Position numbers and translations under genes: made by a program. From Mesolinea sp040772305 (GTDB taxonomy: Bacteria > Chloroflexota > Anaerolineae > Anaerolineales > Anaerolineaceae), in assembly GCA_040772305.1 (NCBI GenBank), contig JAXGYK010000001.1, positions 1,612,001 through 1,676,000 of the forward strand: a stretch of DNA of 64,000 bases, read 5' to 3'. The notes under the pieces were generated by a model. That model made no database searches and had not been told where the DNA came from. It was given only the letters and a program-made list of their open reading frames with translations. Below are positions 8,669-17,485 of the stretch, one piece after another; position 1 is the stretch's first letter; each line of letters begins with the position of its first letter.

Positions 8669-9616
8669 TTAGATCAGGAGGGCACTTTCTAATCGTTCCC
8701 AGCAGTGACTTATTTGGTGGGGCGATATAATGCCTAGTTCGGTGATAATGCCAGAGATGAATCTTGCTGGTGTAAGATCAAAAAATTGATTGATTACCTT
8801 TACATGGGGAAAATCAACGAATTTTGTATTATTGACAAATTCATCCTTATCGCGTATTTCAAGCTCGATATGGTGGCCATCTTTAGTTCGCTGGTCGATT
8901 TTATAAGCTTCAGAGGCAACAAACACCGGCAACATTATGTGACTTGCGAGAATCGCTATAGGTTTTGTGCCAATTTTATTCGCGACATCTCCCTGCCAGG
9001 AAATGGTATCTGCACCAACTAAAGCCAAGTTCGCTTTTGGCATTATTTCGAAAACTGAAGCATCTGATACAAGGGTTACCGGGACATTCACTTCACTTAA
9101 AATGCGTATCGCTTCACAGGATTCGCGTAGAGGACGCGATTCTGTACAAATTACACTGAACTTCTTACCTTCTTGAACGGCTTCAACAAAAATTCCCATC
9201 AATGAGCTGCTGTAGCTGTGCATTAATACTGTATCACCATCTTTGATTAGTGCAGCCCCATACTTTGATAATTTATCTACAGATTCGAAGGAATAAGAGA
9301 TGATTCTTTCACACAGCTCAATAAGTCCATTCTTTAAAACGGTAATGTCACTATAGGTATGTTTTGAAAGAAAACTGTGGACCAGGTAGCTCGTGTTGTG
9401 GATAGTAGCCATTGTTGGTTTTAAACGCGCTAATGTTTCTTCAATAGAAATAAACCTTTGCTGGATGTCCTCGAAGGTTTTCAGGTCTTCTTTTTCAATC
9501 GCCAGCTTATAAGCCCAGGCAGCTGACCTCCCAAAAGGACTGCCACCTTTAACGTTCATATTGATTATTTCCTGAAAGACGTGCTCAGTATTTGTAAAAA
9601 CGATATCTTTGACCAC
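8669..9616 (-). CDS. eIF2B-like sugar-phosphate isomerase family protein (MtnA / ribose-1,5-bisphosphate isomerase-related)
   Basis: The protein belongs to the eIF-2B alpha/beta/delta-like family, whose metabolic members isomerise aldose 1-phosphates (methylthioribose 1-phosphate, ribose 1,5-bisphosphate). Visible family marks are VLMHSYSSSLMG (about 130), ICTESRPLRES (about 153), VTLVSDAS and ALVGADTI with the catalytic-type Asp (about 200). The start is GTG with a strong AGGAGG 5 bases upstream. The N-terminal 110 residues are helical and diverged, as in R15P isomerases. Its place in a nucleoside operon suggests it acts on a ribose phosphate released from a nucleoside. A regulatory eIF2B role is unlikely in bacteria. 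Substrate is unknown. Confidence 0.72.
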   Translation of the reverse strand: MVKDIVFTNTEHVFQEIINMNVKGGSPFGRSAAWAYKLAIEKEDLKTFEDIQQRFISIEETLARLKPTMATIHNTSYLVHSFLSKHTYSDITVLKNGLIELCERIISYSFESVDKLSKYGAALIKDGDTVLMHSYSSSLMGIFVEAVQEGKKFSVICTESRPLRESCEAIRILSEVNVPVTLVSDASVFEIMPKANLALVGADTISWQGDVANKIGTKPIAILASHIMLPVFVASEAYKIDQRTKDGHHIELEIRDKDEFVNNTKFVDFPHVKVINQFFDLTPARFISGIITELGIISPHQISHCWERLESALLI

Positions 9617-9625
9617 AGGCGCCTC

Positions 9626-10447
9626 CTAAATAATTTCTCCTACCAAATTTACGGGCTTACCGCTTATTTTGCGAATATAAGGCTCCGCGCTGGATGGAGC
9701 AGTAACCAATACTGCAGTAGATGAACCTGCAGATGTATGAATATCGATGTTTAAATTCTCATATATTTTTAAATTTCGATTAACACATTCAGCTAATTGC
9801 GTTGCTTCATAAAGAACACCTTTAGACCCTACAGGTAAAATTTCGTGCACTTCTTTCATTTGGGATAGCAAGTAAACAGTTCTAATCTCAGCTACTGATG
9901 GGTCTCTTTCGGAGTAAGGAATGTGTATTCCACTTTGGGGAATACCAACGCAGAAAATGCAGTCCCCCTTTTGTGTTGATTGAAGTCGATTGAAGCTTGG
10001 ATCTAAGATGCCGATTGCTGTTATCCCAAAACCGGATTGAATTGTGGGAAAATTATCTTCAGTGGAACCTGTCAATGCAATGCTATATTCAGGAAGAGAT
10101 CGCTCCAACTCTTCTTTAATGATTTCAATTATTCTTTTTCCAGTTGGGTGCATTTCCATGCAAAGGTTATCAACAACAATGAGGGGAATAGCTCCTGCTG
10201 CTAAAACTTCCATTAAAGGAATTTTTAGAACACTGACAGTGCTTTCTTCATATGGATTAGGGTGTATGTCGTTAGGTTTTTCGCCGTTGGAGGCATTTGA
10301 ATCGCATGCAATAATTAGTTTTATGCCCATAATGAGCTCAATAATTGTGAGGTCCCTAAAACGGCTCACTCCGGTGTTGGCTGATAACTTTCCGGTCGCC
10401 AAACTTTTAAGAGAAGAAAAGCTTTCAACTAAGGCATCTGTAACCAT
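9626..10447 (-). CDS. PurM/AIR-synthase-related protein, resembles alpha-ribazole kinase CblS
   Basis: This looks like a PurM-fold ATP-binding protein of the kind that includes alpha-ribazole kinase (CblS). Visible patterns are IIACDSNAS (about 46), an alanine-rich LMEVLAAGAIPLIVVDNL (about 78), HPTGKRIIE and ALTGSTEDNFPT followed by GFGITAIGI. The members known to me phosphorylate a riboside, so a nucleoside-kinase role in this operon is plausible. The start ATG overlaps the stop of the GntR gene by one base (TAATG), with GAGGAG just before it. At 273 aa it is of normal size. It could instead act on alpha-ribazole or another nucleoside; the reaction cannot be read from sequence. Confidence 0.55.
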   Translation of the reverse strand: MVTDALVESFSSLKSLATGKLSANTGVSRFRDLTIIELIMGIKLIIACDSNASNGEKPNDIHPNPYEESTVSVLKIPLMEVLAAGAIPLIVVDNLCMEMHPTGKRIIEIIKEELERSLPEYSIALTGSTEDNFPTIQSGFGITAIGILDPSFNRLQSTQKGDCIFCVGIPQSGIHIPYSERDPSVAEIRTVYLLSQMKEVHEILPVGSKGVLYEATQLAECVNRNLKIYENLNIDIHTSAGSSTAVLVTAPSSAEPYIRKISGKPVNLVGEII

Positions 10448-11160
10448 TATCTCCTCAATTTAATTTTTACTTGATGGTGAGTTCCGCGGGAACGCGCCTG
10501 TGCAATTTCGATGAGCTCGTTATGCTCATTAAAAACTTTCCGTCGGTTTACTAATATGGGTGAGTTGGGCGGCAAGTCAAGAAGCGCTTGGTCTCGGGGG
10601 GTGGAGATTGTTGCCTCGATGGTTTCTAATGCACTTGAGATTATGATATTCGAGGATTCGAGTAACTGGTATAAGGACATCGAGGTGAAGTCTACAGATG
10701 TTAGATCAATGTTATTTAACCTCTTTGCAGGAAGATAAGACAAAGAAATTTGGATAGGAATTCCGTCAATCATCCTAATTCGTTCCAAGCAAAATACTCG
10801 ATCACCTTGACCGATATGCAGATCTTTGGCTATTTGATCAGACGGAACAATGAGTTGGTTGGTGATCACAATTGACGTTGGAGTTTGACCTTTATTTCTG
10901 CTATCCTCTGTAAAACTGGTAAGTCTGGTGAGGTTTTCCTCATAGTAAGGTTCTGTTACAAAAGTACCTCTTCCCTGCTGTTTACTAATCAAACCATTGG
11001 ATTGCAAGTTGTTAAGTGCGTGACGTAAAGTGGAACGACTGACATTTAGTTTTTTTATGAATTCCTGCTCTGTTGGCAAGACATCACCTGGTTCCAAATC
11101 CATGTCTTCAATATAAGTTCTTATATTTCTTTCAACTTGACAGTAAAGAGGTTCACTCAC
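10447..11160 (-). CDS. GntR-family regulator with UTRA ligand-binding domain
   Basis: This is a transcription factor of the GntR/HutC type. Residues about 5-70 form the winged helix: LEPGDVLPTEQEF, NVSRSTLRHALNNLQ and GLISKQQGRGTFV. Residues about 95-235 form a UTRA small-molecule domain. The start is GTG. It heads the minus-strand nucleoside operon and is directly coupled to the next gene. A 26-base palindrome overlaps its own promoter, so it probably represses the operon until an imported ligand or a breakdown product binds the UTRA domain (inference). Confidence 0.92.
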   Translation of the reverse strand: MSEPLYCQVERNIRTYIEDMDLEPGDVLPTEQEFIKKLNVSRSTLRHALNNLQSNGLISKQQGRGTFVTEPYYEENLTRLTSFTEDSRNKGQTPTSIVITNQLIVPSDQIAKDLHIGQGDRVFCLERIRMIDGIPIQISLSYLPAKRLNNIDLTSVDFTSMSLYQLLESSNIIISSALETIEATISTPRDQALLDLPPNSPILVNRRKVFNEHNELIEIAQARSRGTHHQVKIKLRR

Positions 11161-11194
11161 GAAAACATCCCGATGATTATATTAAAGGTACCTA

Positions 11195-11220
11195 CCAATT
11201 ATACGACACATTATAATTGG
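11195..11220. promoter_or_regulatory. Palindromic operator, probably for the GntR regulator
   Basis: CCAATTATA (11195-11203) and TATAATTGG (11212-11220) form a perfect nine-base inverted repeat with an eight-base spacer. One arm covers the -10 box of the operon promoter, so a bound dimer would block RNA polymerase. The identity of the binding protein is inferred from position. Confidence 0.65.
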
Positions 11221-11237
11221 TTAACGTTTGTTGTCAA
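11210..11237 (-). promoter_or_regulatory. Sigma-70 promoter of the nucleoside operon
   Basis: On the minus strand TTGACA (11237-11232) and TATAAT (11215-11210) are perfect consensus boxes spaced by 16 bases. The start codon of the GntR gene lies about 50 bases downstream. This is among the strongest promoters in the window, consistent with control by repression. Confidence 0.82.
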
Positions 11238-11365
11238 TACCATTAAATCAGATTAAGAAAAGAATCTCGAACAATAACCGAGGAGAATTGCGGCAAAGCA
11301 TTCCTTATCAGTTGATTGATCTCAGTGAGGCTATGTCAGGTTTACCAAAACCTTAAAGATATTAT

Positions 11366-12727
11366 CTAAAAAAGTGCGTATTCCACAGGTGTATCACGCT
11401 TGCGGAAAAAGTCGAGCGCTTGTTGTGGAAAGAGCATGTAGCTCAGCACGTCTTCTTCACTGCGCGCTTGAGACCCCAGTATTTTTCGTCCTTCGTCCAT
11501 CCCTGGTTCCAGCAAGTCTGCTGGGCGCTGGCTTATCACGGGGGCATCGCCAATGATCTTTTGACGAATTTCGTCACTAATTGGCATTGGCGGATGCCCG
11601 TAATACCCGCTTACATAGTCCTTGATTTCTTGCGAAATCATCACATAGCGTTCACCAGCCATTACGTTCATTAAGGCTTGCGTGCCCACCATCTGACTCA
11701 TTGGTGTTACCAGGGGAGGGTAGCCCAGGTCAGCCCGGACCTTGGGTGTTTCAGCCATCACTGCATCAAAGAGATGTTCCTGCCCCTGACTTTTGAGTTG
11801 CGATAAGAGGTTAGAGAGCATTCCGCCGGGAACCTGATAGGTAAGCGCCCGCGGTTCTACCTGCATCACTTTAGGGTTGAACTGACCATTTTCGACATAT
11901 TTCTTTTTTACTTCGGAAAAGTAATCGGCTAATTGTGCCAGTACAGCGGAGTTTAGTCCTGTGTCATAACCAAGCTCGCTAAGGGCAATGTGCATGCTCT
12001 CAGTGGCGGGTTGTGAGGTGCCGTTGCTGAAAGGCGAAAGTGCAGTATCGATAAGGTCTGCTCCAGCCTGAACAGAAACGAGGCAGGTCATTTCGGCAAC
12101 ACCGGCTGTGCAATGTGTATGGATATGCAGAGGCAAATCAGTGATGCTTTTGATACTGGTTACCAGCTTTTGGGCTACTGCAGGAGTGAGGATACCGGCC
12201 ATATCTTTGATTGCGATGCGGTCGGGTTCGAATGCGAGCATTTGGCGTACAAGATCGCTATAGTAATCGATGGTGTGGATCTCGGAGATGGTATAGCAAA
12301 AGCAGAGCTCGAGGATGCCCCCATATGCTTTGATAGATCTGACCGATTGTTCCATATTACGCAGGTCGTTGAGTGCATCAAAAACCCTAAAAACATCGAT
12401 ACCGTTTTTTGAGGCATGTTTGACAAAGCTGTCCAGAACGTCATCCGGGTAATGGCGGTAGCCGAGGATGTTTTGGCCACGCAGGAGCATGGCTAGTTTT
12501 GTGTTCTTTACATTCTTGCGGATAATTCGTAAACGTTCCCAAGGGTCCTCATCCAGGTAGCGCAAGCAGGAATCGAAGGTGGCACCCCCCCATACTTCCA
12601 GACTGTTGTAGCCTGCATTGTCCAGGAGCTCAAGCGCAGACAGCATATCTTGTGTGCTCATACGCGTGGCAATCAGGCTCTGGTGAGCATCTCTAAGAAT
12701 TGTGTCCATGAATCCGATTTTTTTCAT
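11366..12727 (-). CDS. Biotin-dependent carboxyltransferase subunit (pyruvate carboxylase B / oxaloacetate decarboxylase alpha type)
   Basis: The protein is the carboxyltransferase domain that moves CO2 between carboxybiotin and pyruvate or a similar 2-oxo acid. Marks are the start FMDTILRDAHQSL, LEVWGGATFDSC (about 43), LLRGQNILGYRHYPDD (about 82), IAIKDMAGIL and the metal-binding LHIHTHCTAG (about 205). The C-terminal PYC_OADA region is present (YQVPGGMLSN, KVRADLGYPPLVTPMSQ). There is no biotin-carrier domain at its end and no biotin carboxylase nearby, so partners must be encoded elsewhere. At 453 aa it fits a stand-alone PycB/5S-type subunit. Which enzyme complex it serves is not decidable here. 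Confidence 0.87.
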   Translation of the reverse strand: MKKIGFMDTILRDAHQSLIATRMSTQDMLSALELLDNAGYNSLEVWGGATFDSCLRYLDEDPWERLRIIRKNVKNTKLAMLLRGQNILGYRHYPDDVLDSFVKHASKNGIDVFRVFDALNDLRNMEQSVRSIKAYGGILELCFCYTISEIHTIDYYSDLVRQMLAFEPDRIAIKDMAGILTPAVAQKLVTSIKSITDLPLHIHTHCTAGVAEMTCLVSVQAGADLIDTALSPFSNGTSQPATESMHIALSELGYDTGLNSAVLAQLADYFSEVKKKYVENGQFNPKVMQVEPRALTYQVPGGMLSNLLSQLKSQGQEHLFDAVMAETPKVRADLGYPPLVTPMSQMVGTQALMNVMAGERYVMISQEIKDYVSGYYGHPPMPISDEIRQKIIGDAPVISQRPADLLEPGMDEGRKILGSQARSEEDVLSYMLFPQQALDFFRKRDTPVEYALF

Positions 12728-12750
12728 ACATACTCCGCATTCCCATTGAA

Positions 12751-12783
12751 AAGCCTTCTAGAGATAGCTTCGCTAAAAGGCTT
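12751..12783 (-). promoter_or_regulatory. Nested hairpin in the leader of the carboxyltransferase gene
   Basis: AAGCCTT (12751-12757) and AAGGCTT (12777-12783) pair, with an inner TAGC-TTC-GCTA hairpin. It lies about 24 bases upstream of the start codon, with an ATTATA (TATAAT on the minus strand) further upstream near 12815. The role is unknown; it could be a 5' leader structure. Confidence 0.35.
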
Positions 12784-12994
12784 AACAAGAGAGCATCAGT
12801 GAATTGTTTATCGGATTATAACAGTGCTAAGGAATAAGGGCGCTCTACAAAACAAATGTGATCTAAGTTATCTAAATGGATTAAAAATTTGGAGGTAATT
12901 CACCTAAGCAAAGTACTGTGCTTTTAATAGATTTCAAATAGGAAGAGATTCTAATCTGCCAAACTAATCTAATCCTTGCCTTTATAATGGAATA

Positions 12995-14584
12995 ATGCCT
13001 GAACCACCTGACAGGAATACATTTATAAAACCCATCAAACGTTTGATCGGAGTTACTGTATTTGTTTGCGGTGCTGCAACGATGGCTGTGGAATTTGGTG
13101 CCAGCCGTCTGCTGGGAAATGTTTTTGGAACCTCGAATATTGTTTGGGCAGTAATCATTGGTTTGGTGCTGGTGTATTTAAGCCTGGAATACAGCATTGG
13201 AGGACGTATGGTTGATAGGAGGCCGGATTACGGTTTGTTTTACCGGCTTATAGGAAGTGCAGGTGGTTTTATCGCCATAGTTCCGTTGGTTTCGCGCCCT
13301 ATCCTGCGAGGTTCTGCCAACGCCTTTGATGCTTTGAATCTTCCGATCCTGGCAGGTTCTTTTACAGCTGTACTGCTGCTATTCAGCGTGCCGGTTACGC
13401 TGCTGGGAATGGTGCCGCCGTTTGCCTTACGCCTTTCAATATCTGAAGCCAGTAAAGCCGGCAAGACTTCGGGAACGCTTTCGGCGTTATCTACTGCTGG
13501 CTCCTTTTTGGGGACCTTTTTGATGGTCTTAGTTGCGATTCCCAAATTGGGTACGCACCGGAGTTTTTTACTCATTGCGCTTATGCTCTTAAGTTTGGCA
13601 AGTTTTGGGTCATTTTTTGTGCGCTCAGTTAAACAGGCTATTGTTTTTGCCTTTTTTGGCTTTGTGACAACTCTGCTTTTTCTTCTGGGACCCTTAGGAG
13701 GGACAAAAGCCAGTGTTGGACAGATTTACGAAACCGAAAGTTCGTACAACTACATTCAGGTGCTGGAAAAGGATGGGTACCGGTATTTAAGGCTTAATGA
13801 GGGACAGGGTGTTCATTCGGTTTGGCATCCAAGCGAGGTTTTTTATGGTGGGCCCTGGTCTCAGTTCCTGCTGGCGCCACTTTTTAACCCGGGTGATGAT
13901 GCCTTGCCAAAGGTGGATGATATTGCAATCTTGGGCTTAGCCGCTGGAACAATCGCTCGGCAGGCTTCCCTGGTTTATCCTGAAGCAAGCATTGATGGTG
14001 TTGAAATTGACCCGGAGATCCTTAATGTGGGAATTAAGTATTTCGAACTGGACCAAATAGACGGGTTGCAAACCTATGCCCAGGATGCCCGCTGGTTCGT
14101 ACAAAGAACCCAAAAACAATACGATTTAATCGTCATTGATGCTTACAAACCGCCTTATATTCCTGCCCATCTGGTTACCCTGGAATTCTTCAAGAACGTC
14201 CATGAAAAATTACAGGACGATGGAATAGCAGCCATCAATGTGGGCCGCAGCCCTACAGATAATGGCCTTGTAGACGGGCTGGCATCCACCATGGCAATGG
14301 TTTATCCGCAGATCTTTGCAATCGAATTGCCAAATTCCTACAATACCATCCTGATTGCTTGCAAAAACCCAGCTGCTTCCTGGAAATATTTTGAAAGACG
14401 GCTGGAACAAATAACGACTGACTCCGCAAACAATCTGCTTTTGAGGGCAGGACAGATTGCTCGCGATGCCAAAGCCGAACCGTGCACTGACTGCCAGATA
14501 TTTACTGACGATAAAGCCCCTATAGAGTGGATGACGAATCGTTTAGTGTTAAACTTCTTATTTGATGAAAACTTTAATAGATGA
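12995..14584 (+). CDS. Membrane protein fused to a spermidine-synthase-like domain
   Basis: The N-terminal half (about residues 15-240) has roughly seven hydrophobic segments, including VFVCGAATMAVEFGASRLL. The C-terminal half (about 250-520) is a spermidine-synthase-like (PABS) Rossmann domain, with ILGLAAGTIARQ in place of the classic glycine motif, VEIDPEILNVG (about 337) and VIDAYKPPYIP. This architecture is widespread in bacteria as a fused MFS/spermidine-synthase type; the reaction is not established and may be polyamine transfer or methylation. The ATG follows a TATAAT at 12983-12988 by only six bases, with no clear ribosome-binding site. A Lit-like gene follows 12 bases downstream. 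Confidence 0.8.
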   Translation: MPEPPDRNTFIKPIKRLIGVTVFVCGAATMAVEFGASRLLGNVFGTSNIVWAVIIGLVLVYLSLEYSIGGRMVDRRPDYGLFYRLIGSAGGFIAIVPLVSRPILRGSANAFDALNLPILAGSFTAVLLLFSVPVTLLGMVPPFALRLSISEASKAGKTSGTLSALSTAGSFLGTFLMVLVAIPKLGTHRSFLLIALMLLSLASFGSFFVRSVKQAIVFAFFGFVTTLLFLLGPLGGTKASVGQIYETESSYNYIQVLEKDGYRYLRLNEGQGVHSVWHPSEVFYGGPWSQFLLAPLFNPGDDALPKVDDIAILGLAAGTIARQASLVYPEASIDGVEIDPEILNVGIKYFELDQIDGLQTYAQDARWFVQRTQKQYDLIVIDAYKPPYIPAHLVTLEFFKNVHEKLQDDGIAAINVGRSPTDNGLVDGLASTMAMVYPQIFAIELPNSYNTILIACKNPAASWKYFERRLEQITTDSANNLLLRAGQIARDAKAEPCTDCQIFTDDKAPIEWMTNRLVLNFLFDENFNR

Positions 14585-14596
14585 ACCAGGAAAAGC

Positions 14597-15286
14597 ATGA
14601 ATAAATCTTTGGCTGTTATTTTAGGCATAATGCTCCCTTTTATCTTGCTGATGACTGGCGTACGGTTGATAATGACCCCAGCGTTCCCAGCCTTGGAGTA
14701 CCAACGGCCTGGTTTTCCTGCGGATCCGCTGGGGATGAGCATCTCTGAACGCAAGGGCTGGAGTGCATATGCGGTGCAGTACCTGACAAATGATGCCGAG
14801 ATCAACTACTTGGCAGACCTGAAATATCCGGATGGCAGCTCTTTGTACAACACTGCTGAACTTGAGCATATGGTAGATGTAAAAAGAGTGGTTCATACCT
14901 CGTTGACAGTTTGGTACGTTTGCCTGGGCATTGGCTTTGCCTGCACATTGTGGCTGTTGGTGCAACGGCAAGGTCATTTATTACTGCGTGGGATTAATGC
15001 CGGAGCATGGTTAAGTGTCATTTTGATATTCGCGATGATTGTTTACCTTCTTGTAAACTTTAATAGCCTGTTTGATACGTTCCACAAGCTTTTCTTTGCG
15101 GATGGTACCTGGGTTTTTAACTACTCCGATACCCTGATACGTTTGTTTCCGTTGGAATTTTGGCGCGATGCATTTTTTCTTGTGGGAGCATTTACGCTGC
15201 TAAGTGCCTGGCTGCTCATTGTGATTACCCGGAGGAAGCGCAAAACCAGGACGGTTTATCAAACGGTGCCGCCCGCGGGCTATTAA
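14597..15286 (+). CDS. DUF1461 / Lit-like integral membrane protein (TIGR01906 family)
   Basis: This is a four-segment membrane protein of the DUF1461 family, some members of which are lipoprotein intramolecular transacylases (Lit) in Gram-positive bacteria. Family marks are LYNTAELEHMVDVKRV (about 93) with a conserved His and, near residue 155, FDTFHKLFFADGTWVF followed by DTLIRLFPLEFW. Hydrophobic segments lie at about 5-25, 105-125, 135-155 and 190-212. It sits 12 bases after the PABS fusion gene and probably shares its transcript. Whether it truly modifies lipoproteins here is inference; the window does encode lipoproteins and LspA elsewhere. Confidence 0.75.
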   Translation: MNKSLAVILGIMLPFILLMTGVRLIMTPAFPALEYQRPGFPADPLGMSISERKGWSAYAVQYLTNDAEINYLADLKYPDGSSLYNTAELEHMVDVKRVVHTSLTVWYVCLGIGFACTLWLLVQRQGHLLLRGINAGAWLSVILIFAMIVYLLVNFNSLFDTFHKLFFADGTWVFNYSDTLIRLFPLEFWRDAFFLVGAFTLLSAWLLIVITRRKRKTRTVYQTVPPAGY

Positions 15287-15347
15287 TGCTCTGAATAACC
15301 GATTTATCTGCAGTTAGCATGATTGCAGATATGCTCTAGTTTAAAAC

Positions 15348-15376
15348 AAAACGCCGCCATTTTTGAGTGGCGTTTT
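15348..15376. terminator. Intrinsic terminator between convergent genes
   Basis: AAAACGCC (15348-15355) pairs with GGCGTTTT (15369-15376). It can serve the Lit-like gene on plus and the ABC ATPase gene on minus. Confidence 0.75.
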
Positions 15377-15389
15377 CGCTTTGTTTCAG

Positions 15390-16502
15390 TTATGCAACTA
15401 CGGGAGGATTTTCAGGATCAGCGCTGGGGTCGAAAATATGGTAGTTATCCATATTGAAGACCACATCTGTTTCCTCGCCGTATTTTACATCAGTGCGGGG
15501 GTCAACCCGGGCGATAAAGTTGTGCTCGCCATTAACCAGGTAAAGGAAAATTTCGTTACCCATCAGCTCAGTAACATCTACCTTCGCATGTACCGGCTCA
15601 GCAATAATGCCTGGAGGAGCATACATGGGAGTGTGGATGTCCTCGGGGCGGATACCAAAGATGATATCTTTGCCGATGACGCCTTTATAACGCTCGCGAT
15701 CCTTATCGGGGATGCGTACTTTGAAAGAGCCCAAATCTGCAAACATAGCAGCCTCTTCTTCAACAAGCTTGCCATTGAAAAAATTCATGGCAGGTGAGCC
15801 AATGAAGCCGGCTACAAAGAGGTTTTGGGGGTGATCGTAGAGCATCTGGGGTGTATCCAACTGCTGCAGTTTCCCTTTATTCATCACAGCGATACGAGTG
15901 GCCATCGTCATGGCTTCGGTTTGATCGTGAGTGACGTACAGGAACGTGGTGCCCAACTTTTTATGCAGTTTGGAAATTTCTGCACGGGTTTGAACACGCA
16001 GTTTGGCATCCAGGTTTGAGAGGGGTTCATCAAAAAGGAAAACCTTTGGCTCACGAACGATTGCGCGACCAACAGCAACACGTTGGCGCTGACCACCGGA
16101 GAGTTCCTTGGGTTTGCGTTTCAGCAAGCCTTCAATACCTAAGGTTTTGGCTGCTTCCTGAACACGGCGCTCGATGTCTACTTTACTGAACTTGCGCAGC
16201 TTGAGACCGAAGGCCATGTTGTCATAGACGGTCATGTGCGGGTACAGGGCGTAGCTTTGGAATACCATCGCGATATCGCGATCTTTTGGTGCGACATCAT
16301 TTACTACCTGGTCACCAATGAGGACACGTCCTTCTGTAATTTCCTCCAAGCCAGCCAGACAGCGCAGAGCAGTGGTTTTGCCACAGCCTGAGGGGCCGAC
16401 TAAAACGAGGAACTCCTTGTCTTCGATGTCCAGGTTTAGGTCCTGCACAGCGACGACATCACCATATTTTTTCCAAACATGGTCGTACGTTACACTTGCC
16501 AT
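15390..16502 (-). CDS. Sugar ABC transporter ATPase (MalK/UgpC/MsmK family)
   Basis: This cytoplasmic ATPase powers carbohydrate import. It has Walker A GPSGCGKTT (about 37), Q-loop MVFQSYALYPHMTV, signature LSGGQRQRVA (about 135), Walker B FLFDEPLSNLD and a C-terminal TOBE/OB regulatory region from about residue 240. The chosen ATG at 16502 follows a GGAGG; an earlier in-frame codon would add 33 residues unlike the family. The 370 aa is normal. No permease or binding protein is adjacent, so it may be a shared ATPase serving several sugar transporters, as MsmK does (inference). Confidence 0.92.
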   Translation of the reverse strand: MASVTYDHVWKKYGDVVAVQDLNLDIEDKEFLVLVGPSGCGKTTALRCLAGLEEITEGRVLIGDQVVNDVAPKDRDIAMVFQSYALYPHMTVYDNMAFGLKLRKFSKVDIERRVQEAAKTLGIEGLLKRKPKELSGGQRQRVAVGRAIVREPKVFLFDEPLSNLDAKLRVQTRAEISKLHKKLGTTFLYVTHDQTEAMTMATRIAVMNKGKLQQLDTPQMLYDHPQNLFVAGFIGSPAMNFFNGKLVEEEAAMFADLGSFKVRIPDKDRERYKGVIGKDIIFGIRPEDIHTPMYAPPGIIAEPVHAKVDVTELMGNEIFLYLVNGEHNFIARVDPRTDVKYGEETDVVFNMDNYHIFDPSADPENPPVVA

Positions 16503-16654
16503 ATTAAGTTTTCCTCCAATCTTGAACGAGTATAGTGCTTGAATTATACGGCATGTGCAGAAAAGAATACAAGGTCTATATGAGTCCAATATTCCTGGCA
16601 ATGAGATAAAAAAAAGCCTCTGTTATGTAGTGCACCCCGATTTTTGGACAGAAA

Positions 16655-17485
16655 TTAAATAGCGAGATAAGACTGGGTCCTGTAAGCCACAGGGCTCAGT
16701 CCTTTTAGTTTAGCCTTGATCCTGATATTGTTGTAATAATCCAGCCAGGCAACCAGTTCTTTCTGAAACAGTTCGACAGAAGCAAATGATTTGCCTTCAA
16801 AGAATTCTGTCTTCAGCAAACCGAAGAAGTTTTCGATGACCGCATTGTCATAGCAATTGCCCTTTCTGGACATACTCTGACGGACACCTTTTTCTGCCAG
16901 GAAGCTTTGGTAGGGTTTCATTTGATACTGCCATCCTTGGTCTGAATGCAGGATCAGGTCAAGCTTTTCAGGCAGTTGCTCAAAAGCCTTTTTGAGCATT
17001 TCCATCGTAGCTGCAAAGGAAGGGGATTGGCTCACACTATAACTGACCACTTCACCGTTGAAGAGGTCCAGAATGGGAGAAAGATAGACCCTCTTGCCCA
17101 AGACTTTGAATTCGGTCACATCAGTTGCCCATTTCTGGTTGGGACGCATCGCCTGGAATTGCCTGTTGAGCAGATTAGGGGCTATCTTGCCCATCTGTCC
17201 TTTGTAAGAGCGATAGCGCTTTTTTCTCAATTGACAGCTCAGGCCTTCTGCTCTCATCAAGCTCATCACCAGCTTGTGATTGATCCTATAACCTTGATTG
17301 CGCAGTTCCAGGCTAACCCGGCGATAACCATAACAGCCCCGGTGCTGCGTACAAATAGCACGAATGGCCTCTCGTTCAGCCTGGTGCTTCGGCGGAGCCT
17401 GGAGAACTTCAAGACTATAGTAATAACTGCTCCTGGGAAGGCAAGCCAGTTTCAGAAGCAATGCCAATGGGTATTCTTGCCTCAA
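16655..17485 (-). CDS. IS3-family transposase OrfB (DDE integrase domain)
   Basis: OrfB carries the catalytic integrase core. The DDE residues are visible in KWATDVTEFKV (first Asp, about 120), LILHSDQGWQYQ (second Asp, about 179) and NAVIENFFGLLK (Glu, about 215), with a preceding HTH_21 region around RGCYGYRRVSLELR. The start codon TTG overlaps the orfA stop (TTGA), which permits coupled translation; IS3 elements often make an OrfAB fusion by frameshifting, and whether that happens here is not clear. The 276 aa frame is intact. Confidence 0.9.
   Translation of the reverse strand: MRQEYPLALLLKLACLPRSSYYYSLEVLQAPPKHQAEREAIRAICTQHRGCYGYRRVSLELRNQGYRINHKLVMSLMRAEGLSCQLRKKRYRSYKGQMGKIAPNLLNRQFQAMRPNQKWATDVTEFKVLGKRVYLSPILDLFNGEVVSYSVSQSPSFAATMEMLKKAFEQLPEKLDLILHSDQGWQYQMKPYQSFLAEKGVRQSMSRKGNCYDNAVIENFFGLLKTEFFEGKSFASVELFQKELVAWLDYYNNIRIKAKLKGLSPVAYRTQSYLAI

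Noticed and set aside
16503..16601. Longer sugar-ABC ATPase start
   Set aside because: The extra 33 residues have no family similarity and a GGAGG precedes the ATG at 16502.
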